From Sulfurimonas sp. (GTDB lineage: Bacteria; Campylobacterota; Campylobacteria; Campylobacterales; Sulfurimonadaceae), in contig NZ_JAHYJB010000018.1 of the NCBI RefSeq assembly GCF_019429335.1, forward strand, positions 1 through 32,228: DNA of 32,228 bases. The letters are read 5' to 3'. The notes below the pieces were generated by a model. That model did not search any database. It saw only the letters and a program-made list of their open reading frames with translations, and was not told the origin of the DNA. The position numbers and the translations under genes are program-made. Below are positions 14,246 to 22,492 of the stretch, piece after piece (position 1 is the first letter of the stretch; every line of letters starts with the position of its first letter).

Positions 14246-14707
14246 TTAAACGTAAGCAGACTCTTTTAAGTATCTGTTTACGGTTAGTTTTGAGAACTTG
14301 TCCAGATACTGCCAAAAATCATCTTTTATAGCCTCATCAATATCAAGCTCCTTTAGCACATCTCTAAACGTTCCAAGCCACTCATCTCTTGATTTTTCAT
14401 ATATAGAGAAGTTTTTGTGTATATCTATCATATATTGGTCAAGGTCTTTGCCATTCATCTCTTCGTCATAGATAGATGGACCACCGCATATCTGGATAAA
14501 GAATTTTGTATTCTTTTTTTTAACCTCTTCAAACTCTCTGTGGTCTTGAGGAAAAAAATGGGCAATATTACTTTCGTAAATATGGTCGTAAAACTTATAC
14601 ATAAGCTTCTGCATACCATCATAACCAAGAGCTTTATAAAATGCCGTCTCTGGACTTTTAAACTTTACATCTTCACCTTGGACGGCTTTTGTAATCTCGT
14701 GGTGCAT
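14246..14707 (-). CDS. Truncated haemoglobin (group II-like globin)
   Basis: This 153-residue haem protein probably binds oxygen or detoxifies nitric oxide. The segment FYDHIYESNIAHFFP gives the B-helix Tyr region. FIQICGGPSIYDE matches the GGP-x-x-Y loop typical of group II, H97 (DIHKNFSI) is the likely proximal haem ligand, and RDEWLGTF places the G-helix Trp (W110). It is longer than the Campylobacter group III globin, with extra residues at the N-terminus. The ATG at 14707 has AGGGG six bases upstream. It lies 46 bases behind truA on the same strand and also has a promoter of its own. Confidence 0.82.
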   Translation of the reverse strand: MHHEITKAVQGEDVKFKSPETAFYKALGYDGMQKLMYKFYDHIYESNIAHFFPQDHREFEEVKKKNTKFFIQICGGPSIYDEEMNGKDLDQYMIDIHKNFSIYEKSRDEWLGTFRDVLKELDIDEAIKDDFWQYLDKFSKLTVNRYLKESAYV

Positions 14708-14736
14708 GCCATGCCCCTATCTTTAAAATTGTCAAA

Positions 14737-14745
14737 ATATTAGCA
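14737..14745 (-). promoter_or_regulatory. Extended -10 promoter of the globin gene
   Basis: TGCTAATAT on the minus strand is an extended -10 element about 30 bases before the globin start, giving a leader of about 23 bases. It lets the globin be expressed apart from the truA operon. Confidence 0.4.
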
Positions 14746-14753
14746 AAAAATAG

Positions 14754-15464
14754 TTAATATTTTATTTTGGCCAGATAGAGCCCATTGCTCTTCGCTGGTT
14801 TTATTTTATGCTTTTTTTTACATGTAAGTTGTTCTGTTATTTCGCTAGCGTTTAGGCTAAGAAGTGCGCCGACCATAACTCTTATCTGGCTTCTTAAAAA
14901 GCCGTTTGCCTCAAAGTTTAGTACTATAAATCCTTTGTGTCTGTAGGCAAAAGCTTTGTATATAACTCTGATGGTGCTTTTAATGTCGCTTCCTGTTTTC
15001 ATAAACTGTTTAAAATCAAATTCGCCGCAAAAGAGTTTTATCTTTTTTTCTATATCAGCAAAATCAACATCATCTAAAAAAGTTACAAAACTCTCCTCAA
15101 ACGGATTTGATTCTCCCTCTTTTATGATGTATCTGTAAACTCTTTTTTTCGCGCTGTATCTTGCATGAAAACTCTCATCCACGGCGACTATTTTTTTAAC
15201 ATGTATCGAAGGGGGAAACATACCGTTTAGTGCAGATTTTAGCTTCTCTAAATCGCTCCAAAACTCAGGCAAATCTATATGGCAAACTTGTCCGGTTGCA
15301 TGTACGCCTCTGTCTGTTCGACCGCTTGCAACCACTTTAAAATCAATATTTAGTTGCAGCAATACATGTTCGAGCTGTCCAAGCACCGTATTTCTAGAGC
15401 TCTTTTGCGTTTGCGAGCCTAGATATGTGGCGCCGTTATAAGAGAGTGTTAAAGCGCATCTCAT
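14754..15464 (-). CDS. truA: tRNA pseudouridine synthase A
   Basis: TruA converts uridines 38-40 of the tRNA anticodon stem to pseudouridine. The 236-residue protein is of normal length and has the catalytic motif ASGRTDRGVHATGQV with Asp at D51. The N-terminal LTLSYNGATYLGSQ and the conserved FEANGFLRSQIRVMVGALL are also present. The ATG directly follows the TAG stop of lptF, so it is the last gene of the coaBC-uppS-prepilin peptidase-lptF-truA chain. Confidence 0.95.
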   Translation of the reverse strand: MRCALTLSYNGATYLGSQTQKSSRNTVLGQLEHVLLQLNIDFKVVASGRTDRGVHATGQVCHIDLPEFWSDLEKLKSALNGMFPPSIHVKKIVAVDESFHARYSAKKRVYRYIIKEGESNPFEESFVTFLDDVDFADIEKKIKLFCGEFDFKQFMKTGSDIKSTIRVIYKAFAYRHKGFIVLNFEANGFLRSQIRVMVGALLSLNASEITEQLTCKKKHKIKPAKSNGLYLAKIKY

Positions 15465-16484
15465 CTAAAATTTTGCCACGATTATCTTTTTGTATATGAT
15501 ATATGTAGCAATCAGCCAGCCAAAGGCTAAAACAGGCAGTGTATAAGCAGAGATAACAAGTTGCAGAGCAATTGCCAGAGTGTAGTAGAGAATAATCCCC
15601 ATAAACAGGAATAGGAAAATCTTCCCTTTTTGATGCCTTGTGTGGACTATTCCGATACTCGCAGCTAAAAATAGGCTGAGTACAGGAAAGATGCTAAAGA
15701 GAATATTTGCTATTAGCATCGTTCTCTTTTTTGGCGAAGGAACTTTAGGAAGCCAATACTCCATTGGCGTCTCATATTTGTCCAAATCTGTTTTCATCGT
15801 ATCGTTGATGTACATAGTCTCAAAGTCAATCTGCGTAAATTTCTCTTTGGAGTAGCTATACCCCTCTCCGGATGTGAGTTTGAGTCTTAAAATTCCTAAA
15901 TCGTTTATAATCTGGGCTTTGTCTGCACCTATTAAAACCTCTTCGTTTTGATTTTTATTAAACAAAATTACATCTGAATAGGTCTCATCTAGATTGTCTT
16001 TTCCGATGTAGAGAAGCCAGTCTCCGAATTTATGTCCAAACTCAGAAGCAGAGAGGTTGAATTTTGCTTCACTCTTTTTATATGAGAGGAAGTTGTAGGA
16101 TATGATTTTTGCATGAGGAAAGAGAACAAAAAAATTAAACAACAGCAGCAGTGACAAAAATATAGCAGGCGCAAAGAGTGTTTTGAGAATAAATTTTGGG
16201 CGAATTCCAAGTGCAAAGATTACAACTATTTCGTTGTCGTTTGAGAGCTTAAATAGTGTGAGCGTGACTGCTACGAAAAAAGAGAGCGGCAAGGTATAAA
16301 AGAGAAGTTCAGGCAGCATAAAGAAAAAGAGCTTTGCCATCTCAAATATACTAAGTTGAATCACCGCCGTATATGTTGCCAGTTTTATCAAAAAAACTAT
16401 TGAAGCAATAGCAAAGAGCGGCAAAAATATTGATAAAAATATAATTGAGAGAGAGTGTTTTATGTAATGTTGAAGTATTTTCAT
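15465..16484 (-). CDS. lptF: LptF/LptG-family permease (YjgP/YjgQ)
   Basis: The 339-residue inner-membrane protein has the family's six-segment layout. Three membrane segments lie in the first 130 residues (about 10-35, 48-75 and 95-125). A periplasmic beta-jellyroll-like region covers about 130-250, and three more segments occupy about 255-335. LptF and LptG join LptB to extract lipopolysaccharide from the inner membrane and pass it to LptC and LptA. I call it lptF because of the N-terminal form MKILQHYIKHSLSIIF, but lptG is possible. Its ATG overlaps the TAA stop of the prepilin peptidase gene (TAATG). Confidence 0.85.
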   Translation of the reverse strand: MKILQHYIKHSLSIIFLSIFLPLFAIASIVFLIKLATYTAVIQLSIFEMAKLFFFMLPELLFYTLPLSFFVAVTLTLFKLSNDNEIVVIFALGIRPKFILKTLFAPAIFLSLLLLFNFFVLFPHAKIISYNFLSYKKSEAKFNLSASEFGHKFGDWLLYIGKDNLDETYSDVILFNKNQNEEVLIGADKAQIINDLGILRLKLTSGEGYSYSKEKFTQIDFETMYINDTMKTDLDKYETPMEYWLPKVPSPKKRTMLIANILFSIFPVLSLFLAASIGIVHTRHQKGKIFLFLFMGIILYYTLAIALQLVISAYTLPVLAFGWLIATYIIYKKIIVAKF

Positions 16485-17299
16485 TAGTAGTTTGCCTCAA
16501 TATATGCGAGGATAGGAGAGTCGTACATGTAGACTATAAATGTAGCCATTGCCAAAAACGGCACAAACGGAACTCTTTGCTCCTCTTTTGAACCGCGCAT
16601 TACAAAGAGCATTACGGGAAGAGCTAAAAGTGCCGAGAAAAATATTGCAACAAGTGTGAGTTGTACACCAAGCAGAGCTCCCATCGTAGCTGCAACCATT
16701 ATGTCGCCTTCTCCCATAGCCTCTATAAATGGGTAGGTGTGATAATTTTTAGTCCACGGCGTGATTGTTTTTTTTGCATGTCTGTGGGCTGATGATGTCA
16801 ACATGTAAGAGATTGAAAATCTAAGCAGAGTAAAACCTCCCGCAAAGAGCATGGCATTTTGGAAGTTTATTGCGATACCGCTTATGCTCCACGCTCCAAA
16901 TATGGCAAATGTCAAAGCCAAAAGATTTAGGGAATCAGGAACCATTTTATATCTAAAATCTATCATGGAGAGCGCAAGAAGCGTTAAAAAGCTAAATGCT
17001 ATCAAAATCATAGGAAAATTAAACCCGAACTTTATCGACAAAGCTAAAACTATAAGACCTGAGAGAAGCTCTACAATGGGGTATTGCGGTGATATTTTAG
17101 TGTTGCAAAAAGCGCATTTTCCTCTTAGAAAGAGCCATGAAAACAGAGGAATATTGTGCCACGGCTTTAGCTCATTTTTACATGTTGGACAGTGAGAAGA
17201 GCCAAAAACAACACTCTCATCCTTTGGAAGTCTTAAAATAACAACGTTTAAAAATGAACCAAGCAGCATTCCAAAAATGAATGGTATTAAAAATTCCAC
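16484..17299 (-). CDS. Prepilin peptidase (type IV leader peptidase, PilD-like)
   Basis: This 271-residue membrane aspartic protease cuts and N-methylates type IV prepilins or pseudopilins. Two CxxC pairs (C37/C40 and C62/C65) form the usual zinc site. The catalytic Asp residues are D114 (SMIDFRYKMVPD) and D199 (GEGDIMVAATMGA). About seven membrane segments are seen. Between the catalytic Asp residues is a polar insertion of about 25 residues, SSAHRHAKKTITPWTKNYH, rich in His and Lys. The start is a GTG at 17299 that overlaps the uppS stop (TAGTG). No pilin genes lie in the window. Confidence 0.93.
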   Translation of the reverse strand: MEFLIPFIFGMLLGSFLNVVILRLPKDESVVFGSSHCPTCKNELKPWHNIPLFSWLFLRGKCAFCNTKISPQYPIVELLSGLIVLALSIKFGFNFPMILIAFSFLTLLALSMIDFRYKMVPDSLNLLALTFAIFGAWSISGIAINFQNAMLFAGGFTLLRFSISYMLTSSAHRHAKKTITPWTKNYHTYPFIEAMGEGDIMVAATMGALLGVQLTLVAIFFSALLALPVMLFVMRGSKEEQRVPFVPFLAMATFIVYMYDSPILAYIEANY

Positions 17300-17976
17300 T
17301 ACTTCAACCCTCCAAATTTTCTCTCAATTTTTGTAAAATCTTTTATAATCTTCTCAAGCTCATCGGTTGTAAAATCAGGCCAAAGCGTGTCGGTGAAAAA
17401 AAGTTCCGCATAAGCAACCTGCCAAAGCAAAAAATTTGAGAGCCTGTGGTCTCCGCCTGTTCTTATGAGCAAATCTACATTATGCTTGCAGTCAAGGGCG
17501 TTTGAGAGCATCGCTTGAGTTATATCCTCTTCTGATTTTTTAATCTTGTTTATAGCGCGAAGTATCTCATCTTGAGCGCCGTAGTTAAGGGCAAGTGATT
17601 GAACTAAGCCGTCGCAGTGGGCTGTTTTTTTCTCAACCTCTTTTATCGTTTTTTGAAGAGATGACGAAAATGCCCTCATATCTCCGATTGGCTCAAAACG
17701 GATATTGTTTTTGAGGTATGTGTCAAGCTCGCTCTCTAGATATTTCTGCAGCAGCTTCATAAGGTATTCGACTTCAAGTCTAGGTCTTTTCCAGTTTTCA
17801 GTCGAAAAAGCGTAAAGAGTCAGTCTCTCAATGTCGTTGTCCGCTGCACAAAACTCGGTAACAGCTCTCACGACCTTTGCACCCATTTCGTGCCCTTTGA
17901 CTCGCTTTTGTCCCTGAAGTTCCGCCCAACGGCCGTTTCCATCCATTATGATGGCTATATGTCTTGCTCTGTTCAT
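17299..17976 (-). CDS. uppS: Undecaprenyl diphosphate synthase
   Basis: UppS (ispU) builds the C55 lipid carrier used for peptidoglycan, O-antigen and other surface polymers. The 225-residue cis-prenyltransferase carries IAIIMDGNGRWA with catalytic D12, LTLYAFSTENWKRP, and the C-terminal DLLIRTGGDHRLSNFLLWQVAYAELFF with TLWPDF. It is slightly shorter than the E. coli protein. The ATG overlaps the coaBC stop by four bases (ATGA), so translation is coupled. Confidence 0.97.
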   Translation of the reverse strand: MNRARHIAIIMDGNGRWAELQGQKRVKGHEMGAKVVRAVTEFCAADNDIERLTLYAFSTENWKRPRLEVEYLMKLLQKYLESELDTYLKNNIRFEPIGDMRAFSSSLQKTIKEVEKKTAHCDGLVQSLALNYGAQDEILRAINKIKKSEEDITQAMLSNALDCKHNVDLLIRTGGDHRLSNFLLWQVAYAELFFTDTLWPDFTTDELEKIIKDFTKIERKFGGLK

Positions 17977-19241
17977 AGGTTTTTTGCGTGCTCTAAGATT
18001 TCAAGGGCGACGGTTAGTTTGTCACCTAAAGGGATACTCTCTTTTTTCTCTTTTACTATAAAATCTATCTTGTTCGTATCAGTTCCAAAGCTTGATGAAT
18101 CTTTTAGTACGTTAAGGCAAACAGCGTCAACACCTTTTGAGTCTATCATTTTAAGGGCATTTATAACTGCATGTTCTTCGTCCATCTCAGCTTTAAAACC
18201 TACCGTTGTTATCTCACTTTTGTCGATTGAGTTTAAAATATCAACGTTTTGTTTTAGTTTTAAATCCCACTCATCACCCAAAGACTCTTTTTTTAGTTTT
18301 CCGATTTGCGCATAGCTTGGAACATAGTCGCTCACGGCTGCCGCCATAAAGAGGTAGGGCTTTTTTTGGATAAGATGAATCTGCTCATCTCTCATAAGTG
18401 TCGCTTTTGATAGTTTTCCTTTTTTTGCGATGCGTATAGAGTCTTTTAGATACTCAAACATCTCATCCGAACTCTCTGCATGTATTGTGTATAAATCAAG
18501 CGGAAGTTCTTTGTCAAACTTCGAAGATATAAGGTTTACGTCAGCGCCTCTGCAGTATAGAGCAGCAGCCAGAGCCGAAGCCATTTTGCCGCTTGAGAAG
18601 TTGGATAGATATCTTACGTCATCAATCTTTTCTATAGTTCCGCCACCCGTTACTATAACTCTTCTGTCACTCCAAAACTCATCTCTTAATAGAGCTTTTG
18701 CGCAGTGCCAAAAAATCTCAATAGGCTCTGCCATCGCGCCATCACCTACTGTTTTACATGCAAGCTCTTTTGTCTGCGTCTCAATTATCTCATAGTTTGC
18801 GATTGCCAACATTTTGAGATTTCCCTTTGTGATGGGATTGTTTATCATATTTGTGTTTGCAGACGGTGCTATTAACTTTAGATGAGGATATGCCAAAGCG
18901 CACTCAAGCAGCATATTGTCGGCTATTGCATTTGCCAATTTTGCGATTGTATTTGCTGTTGCGGGAGCTATAATAAAGAGGTCTGCCCATTCCGTAGTTT
19001 TTATGTGGTTGTGATTTGTAGCCCAAGATTCGTTTGTGTCGTCCAAAACCTGGTTTGAGGTAAGAGCTTCAAAACTAAGCGGCGTGACAAATTTTTTGGC
19101 AGCTTCGCTCATTACTACTTTTACCTCTGCGCCGGCTTTTGTAAGCAGTCTTACAAGCTCGAGCGACTTATAAAGCGCAATAGAACCTGTGACGCCTAAA
19201 AGTATCTTTTTGCCTTTTAGTAAATCCGGTGAAATAAGCAT
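17973..19241 (-). CDS. coaBC: Bifunctional phosphopantothenoylcysteine decarboxylase/phosphopantothenate-cysteine ligase
   Basis: CoaBC (Dfp) performs two successive coenzyme A steps. The N-terminal CoaC flavoprotein domain (about 1-185) shows GVTGSIALYKS, the active-site His in NHNHIKTTEWAD, IAPATANTIAKLANAIADN and the catalytic Cys C162 in ELACKTVGDGAMAEP. The usual PAMNxxM motif reads PSANTNM. The C-terminal CoaB domain (about 190-422) begins RRVIVTGGGTIEKIDDVRYLSN. The ATG at 19241 has GAGG upstream and starts the conserved domain. A longer frame from 19346 crosses the promoter. It is the first gene of the five-gene chain. Confidence 0.95.
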   Translation of the reverse strand: MLISPDLLKGKKILLGVTGSIALYKSLELVRLLTKAGAEVKVVMSEAAKKFVTPLSFEALTSNQVLDDTNESWATNHNHIKTTEWADLFIIAPATANTIAKLANAIADNMLLECALAYPHLKLIAPSANTNMINNPITKGNLKMLAIANYEIIETQTKELACKTVGDGAMAEPIEIFWHCAKALLRDEFWSDRRVIVTGGGTIEKIDDVRYLSNFSSGKMASALAAALYCRGADVNLISSKFDKELPLDLYTIHAESSDEMFEYLKDSIRIAKKGKLSKATLMRDEQIHLIQKKPYLFMAAAVSDYVPSYAQIGKLKKESLGDEWDLKLKQNVDILNSIDKSEITTVGFKAEMDEEHAVINALKMIDSKGVDAVCLNVLKDSSSFGTDTNKIDFIVKEKKESIPLGDKLTVALEILEHAKNL

Positions 19242-19276
19242 AGGTGACCTCGTCAGTTCTGTAACATTTTGGCTGT

Positions 19277-19285
19277 ATTTTAGCA
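19277..19285 (-). promoter_or_regulatory. Extended -10 promoter of the coaBC operon
   Basis: TGCTAAAAT on the minus strand is an extended -10 element about 36 bases before the coaBC ATG. It supports the shorter start and would drive the whole coaBC-to-truA chain. Confidence 0.45.
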
Positions 19286-19360
19286 GGAAAAATCTTATTA
19301 TTTCATTTTGGCGCAATGGACGAGGTTTATAAAAACTTTTGCACATATACTTTTTGCAGA

Positions 19361-19366
19361 TATAAT
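19361..19366 (+). promoter_or_regulatory. -10 box for the P-type ATPase gene
   Basis: TATAAT in the context GCAGATATAAT lies 43 bases before the ATG at 19410. It is divergent from the coaBC promoter. Confidence 0.45.
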
Positions 19367-19409
19367 AGTTTTCGTATCAAGTTATTTTGGCGAATAGGGA
19401 GTGGGGAAA

Positions 19410-22106
19410 ATGGATCACTATAAATGGCATAGCATAAGCTCTGGGGAGGTCTTAAAGGCTCTGGAGGCGTCGTCTGAGGGTTTAAGCGCCGCAGAGGCCG
19501 ATGAGAGATTGCAAAAGTATGGGTTAAATAAGCTTCAAGAACAAAAGAAGCAGGGCATAATTGTGCGTTTTTTACTGCAATTTAAAAATCTTTTGATTTA
19601 TGTTTTGCTCGCGGCAGCAGTTGTTACGGCTATGCTTGACCATATGATAGATACGGTCGTGATTTTGGCTGTTGTTCTTATTAACGCAATTATAGGGTTT
19701 GTTCAGGAAAATAGGGCTCAAAATGCCATGGAAGCGATAAAAAAGATGCTTGCTTTCGATGCTATGGTTTTGCGGAATGGACATAAGCAGAAAGTTGCGG
19801 GGGAGATGCTCGTTATCGGGGATATAGTTTTTTTGGAGGCTGGAGATAAAGTTTTAGCCGATATCAGGATAGTAGAGAGCTTTGGACTCTCCATTCAAGA
19901 GGCGCTTTTAACAGGAGAATCTATCCCGATAGAGAAGAATCCAAAAAGCGTAGATGCCGAGGCTACGATAGGTGACAGAACATCAATGGCGTTTGCGGGA
20001 ACGTCGGTGGCAGGTGGAAAAGCAAAAGGCGTAGTTGTCGCAACCTCAAACGATACGCAACTTGGAAGCATAAACAGCATGTTAAACAGCGTTGAGATTT
20101 TAACCACGCCTTTAGTCGAACAGATGAACAAGTTTGCAAAAGTGCTGACATTTTTTATTATTCTATTTTCATTCTTTGTTTTTAGCATCGGATACTTTTT
20201 TCAAGACATCGCTTTTGATGAGATATTTATGTCGATTGTGGGGCTTTTTGTCGCTGCAATTCCAGAGGGTTTGCCCGCTGTTCTTACTATAACTCTGGCA
20301 GTCGGTGTTCAATCTATGGCAAAAAGAAATGCGATAGTTAGAAATCTTCCCTCTATAGAGACAATCGGCTCGGTTTCGGTTATATGTTCGGACAAGACCG
20401 GCACTCTTACGCAAAACGAGATGATGGTAAGCACTGTCTCTACGCGTGAAGGAGACTTTATAGTTGACGGGGCAGGGTATGAGCCTATCGGAAATTTATA
20501 TGAAGATGGTAAGGTTGTAGAGGCACAGGATTACAGCTCTATCTCACTGCTTGCAGAGTCCTCGCTTCTGTGCAGCGATGCGCAGCTTGATAATAAAAAC
20601 GGAGTGTGGGATATATTAGGAAGTCCGACTGAGGGTGCGTTGGTGGCATTTTCGCATAAGATGGGATATAACGGCGACGACCTTCATCCAAAATATAGAC
20701 GCGACGATATGATAGCTTTTGATTCAAAACACAAGTTTATGGCTACGCTCAACCACAACCATGAGGGCAATTCAAATATAGTAGTAAAAGGTGCCGCTGA
20801 AGTAATTTTAAGCAAGTGCCGCCTTGAGTATACAAAAGATGGCTCTAATCAGGCAGTTGATACTCTTTTCTGGGAAGAAAAGGCTAAAAATATGGCGCAA
20901 AACGGACAGAGAGTATTGGCTCTAGCGTATAAGATTGTCAGCCCTGAAAAAGCTGCTATGAGTTTTGAAGATATTGAAGAGGATTTGATTTTAATCGGCT
21001 TTGTAGGACTTATAGACCCGCCAAGAGTTGAAGCCATAGAAGCTGTACAGCAGTGTTACAGTGCAGGGATAGAGGTTAAGATGATTACGGGAGACCATGC
21101 GCTTACTGCTAGCGCAATAGGAAAAGCTATAGGTCTGAAAAACTACGAAAATGTTTTAACAGGTGCAGAAATAGAGAAGATGAGCGATGCGGAACTCAAA
21201 GAGGTTGTGATAGATATAGAGATATTTGCAAGAACGACGCCTGAACATAAACTAAGACTTGTTACGGCACTTCAGGCAAACTCGAAAATCGTGGCAATGA
21301 CTGGAGACGGCGTAAATGACGCTCCTGCGCTTAAGCGCTCAAACGTAGGTATTGCAATGGGTAAAAACGGCACTCAAACGGCAAAAGAGTCAAGCGAATT
21401 CGTTCTTGCCGATGACAACTTTGCCTCAATTGTAAGCGCTATAGAGGAGGGGAGAAGAGTTTATGACAATATCAAAAAGGTTATAAGCTGGACACTCCCG
21501 ACAAATGCTTCTGAAGCTTCCGTAATTATTGTTGCTATACTTTTTGGCATGGCTATGCCGATAACGCCGATACAGATTTTATGGGCAAATATGATAACTG
21601 CCGTTACGCTTGGAATTGCTCTTGCGTTTGAGGATGCGGATAAAAACATTATGAAAAAGGCGCCAAAAGCCATTGACGAGCCTCTTTTAAATAGAGATTT
21701 GATGTGGCACATACTATATGTGACGATGCTTTTCTTGATGGCTGTTTTTGGAGTATATTACTATGCCATAGAGAATTCGATGAGCGTAGAGTACGCAAGA
21801 ACGCTCTCTCTAAACACGCTGGTATTTTTGGAGATTTTTCATCTTCTTTATATAAGAAACATAAACACGCTTGATTTAAGACTAAAAGATGTTATGGCAA
21901 ATAGAGTGGTTTGGAGCGCGATTGGAGTTATATTTTTCGCGCAAATTGCAATCACCTACATCCCAGCGCTTCAAAATATTTTTGCGACTGACGCTTTGGT
22001 TGTGTTTGATATTATGATAATGATGATAATCTGTGTAGTGTTTTTTATAGTCTTAGAAGCTGAGAAGCAACTAAGGCTAAGAGTTTTTAAAAAGGTTATG
22101 GTTTAA
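19410..22106 (+). CDS. P-type cation-transporting ATPase (P2-type)
   Basis: The 898-residue pump has a cation-ATPase N-terminal domain, actuator motif TGES (168-171), M4 motif IPEGLPA (284-290), phosphorylation motif DKTGT (328-332), nucleotide-binding KGAA (460-463) and hinge TGDGVND (631-637). About ten membrane segments are predicted, as in calcium and sodium pumps. In M5 the ion-site pair N699/E702 matches SERCA N768/E771. In M6, N727 and T730 are present but the Asp equivalent to D800 is Ala (WANMITAVTLG), so the ion is uncertain. I chose the ATG at 19410 with GGGAG upstream over a GTG at 19401. Its 5' part looks somewhat GC-richer than its neighbours. The 3' end overlaps the CDGSH gene by 11 bases. 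Confidence 0.92.
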   Translation: MDHYKWHSISSGEVLKALEASSEGLSAAEADERLQKYGLNKLQEQKKQGIIVRFLLQFKNLLIYVLLAAAVVTAMLDHMIDTVVILAVVLINAIIGFVQENRAQNAMEAIKKMLAFDAMVLRNGHKQKVAGEMLVIGDIVFLEAGDKVLADIRIVESFGLSIQEALLTGESIPIEKNPKSVDAEATIGDRTSMAFAGTSVAGGKAKGVVVATSNDTQLGSINSMLNSVEILTTPLVEQMNKFAKVLTFFIILFSFFVFSIGYFFQDIAFDEIFMSIVGLFVAAIPEGLPAVLTITLAVGVQSMAKRNAIVRNLPSIETIGSVSVICSDKTGTLTQNEMMVSTVSTREGDFIVDGAGYEPIGNLYEDGKVVEAQDYSSISLLAESSLLCSDAQLDNKNGVWDILGSPTEGALVAFSHKMGYNGDDLHPKYRRDDMIAFDSKHKFMATLNHNHEGNSNIVVKGAAEVILSKCRLEYTKDGSNQAVDTLFWEEKAKNMAQNGQRVLALAYKIVSPEKAAMSFEDIEEDLILIGFVGLIDPPRVEAIEAVQQCYSAGIEVKMITGDHALTASAIGKAIGLKNYENVLTGAEIEKMSDAELKEVVIDIEIFARTTPEHKLRLVTALQANSKIVAMTGDGVNDAPALKRSNVGIAMGKNGTQTAKESSEFVLADDNFASIVSAIEEGRRVYDNIKKVISWTLPTNASEASVIIVAILFGMAMPITPIQILWANMITAVTLGIALAFEDADKNIMKKAPKAIDEPLLNRDLMWHILYVTMLFLMAVFGVYYYAIENSMSVEYARTLSLNTLVFLEIFHLLYIRNINTLDLRLKDVMANRVVWSAIGVIFFAQIAITYIPALQNIFATDALVVFDIMIMMIICVVFFIVLEAEKQLRLRVFKKVMV

Positions 22107-22371
22107 CGCTTTTGCCGACTTCCTCATCGGCATACATACTGTGAGTTCCGTCGCAAAAAGGAAAACTGTTGCTTGTTTTGCACATGCAGATATGGTACTG
22201 TTTGGTTTTTTCAACAATTACCTTTTTCGGCAAACAGTTAGTTCCCTCGTGGCTTCCATCACAAAAGACACCCTCTTTGCTTCTGCCGCAGGCACAAATA
22301 TAGTATGGAATCCAAGCGTCAAGCGTAACACCTTTGGGTTTGTTGTTAAATACAATCGCGTCTTTACACAT
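22096..22371 (-). CDS. Tandem CDGSH iron-sulfur domain protein
   Basis: This 91-residue protein has two mitoNEET-type CDGSH motifs, each expected to bind a [2Fe-2S] cluster through three Cys and one His. The first uses C26, C28, C37 and H41 (CACGRSKEGVFCDGSH). The second uses C62, C64, C73 and H77 (CMCKTSNSFPFCDGTH). The first motif has Gly at the usual Pro position. Such proteins act in redox sensing or cluster transfer; the exact role is unknown. The ATG at 22371 has AAGGAG eight bases upstream. It is a single gene with the only promoter here that I found matching both sigma-70 hexamers. Confidence 0.93.
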   Translation of the reverse strand: MCKDAIVFNNKPKGVTLDAWIPYYICACGRSKEGVFCDGSHEGTNCLPKKVIVEKTKQYHICMCKTSNSFPFCDGTHSMYADEEVGKSVKP

Positions 22372-22399
22372 TTTTGGCTCCTTAGGTTTGTATGGAACA

Positions 22400-22429
22400 A
22401 TTATAGTTGGAGAACTGCCGTATTGTCAA
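22400..22429 (-). promoter_or_regulatory. Consensus sigma-70 promoter of the CDGSH gene
   Basis: On the minus strand TTGACA (22429-22424) and TATAAT (22405-22400) are separated by 18 bases. Both hexamers match consensus exactly. The predicted leader is about 22 bases. Most promoters in this window lack a -35 box, so strong constitutive expression is expected. Confidence 0.7.
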
Positions 22430-22455
22430 GGTGATTAAAGTTATATATGATTCGC

Positions 22456-22461
22456 TATAAT
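22456..22461 (+). promoter_or_regulatory. -10 box for yqiA
   Basis: TATAAT in the context TTCGCTATAAT lies 31 bases before the yqiA ATG. Confidence 0.45.
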
Positions 22462-22492
22462 AAAAATAAAATATAAACTCGGGAACAGGCAG

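Noticed and set aside
17973-19346. Longer N-terminal form of CoaBC starting at 19346
   Set aside because: The added 35 residues are not conserved in type, and the frame would run through the predicted promoter. The ATG at 19241 has a good ribosome site and begins the known domain.
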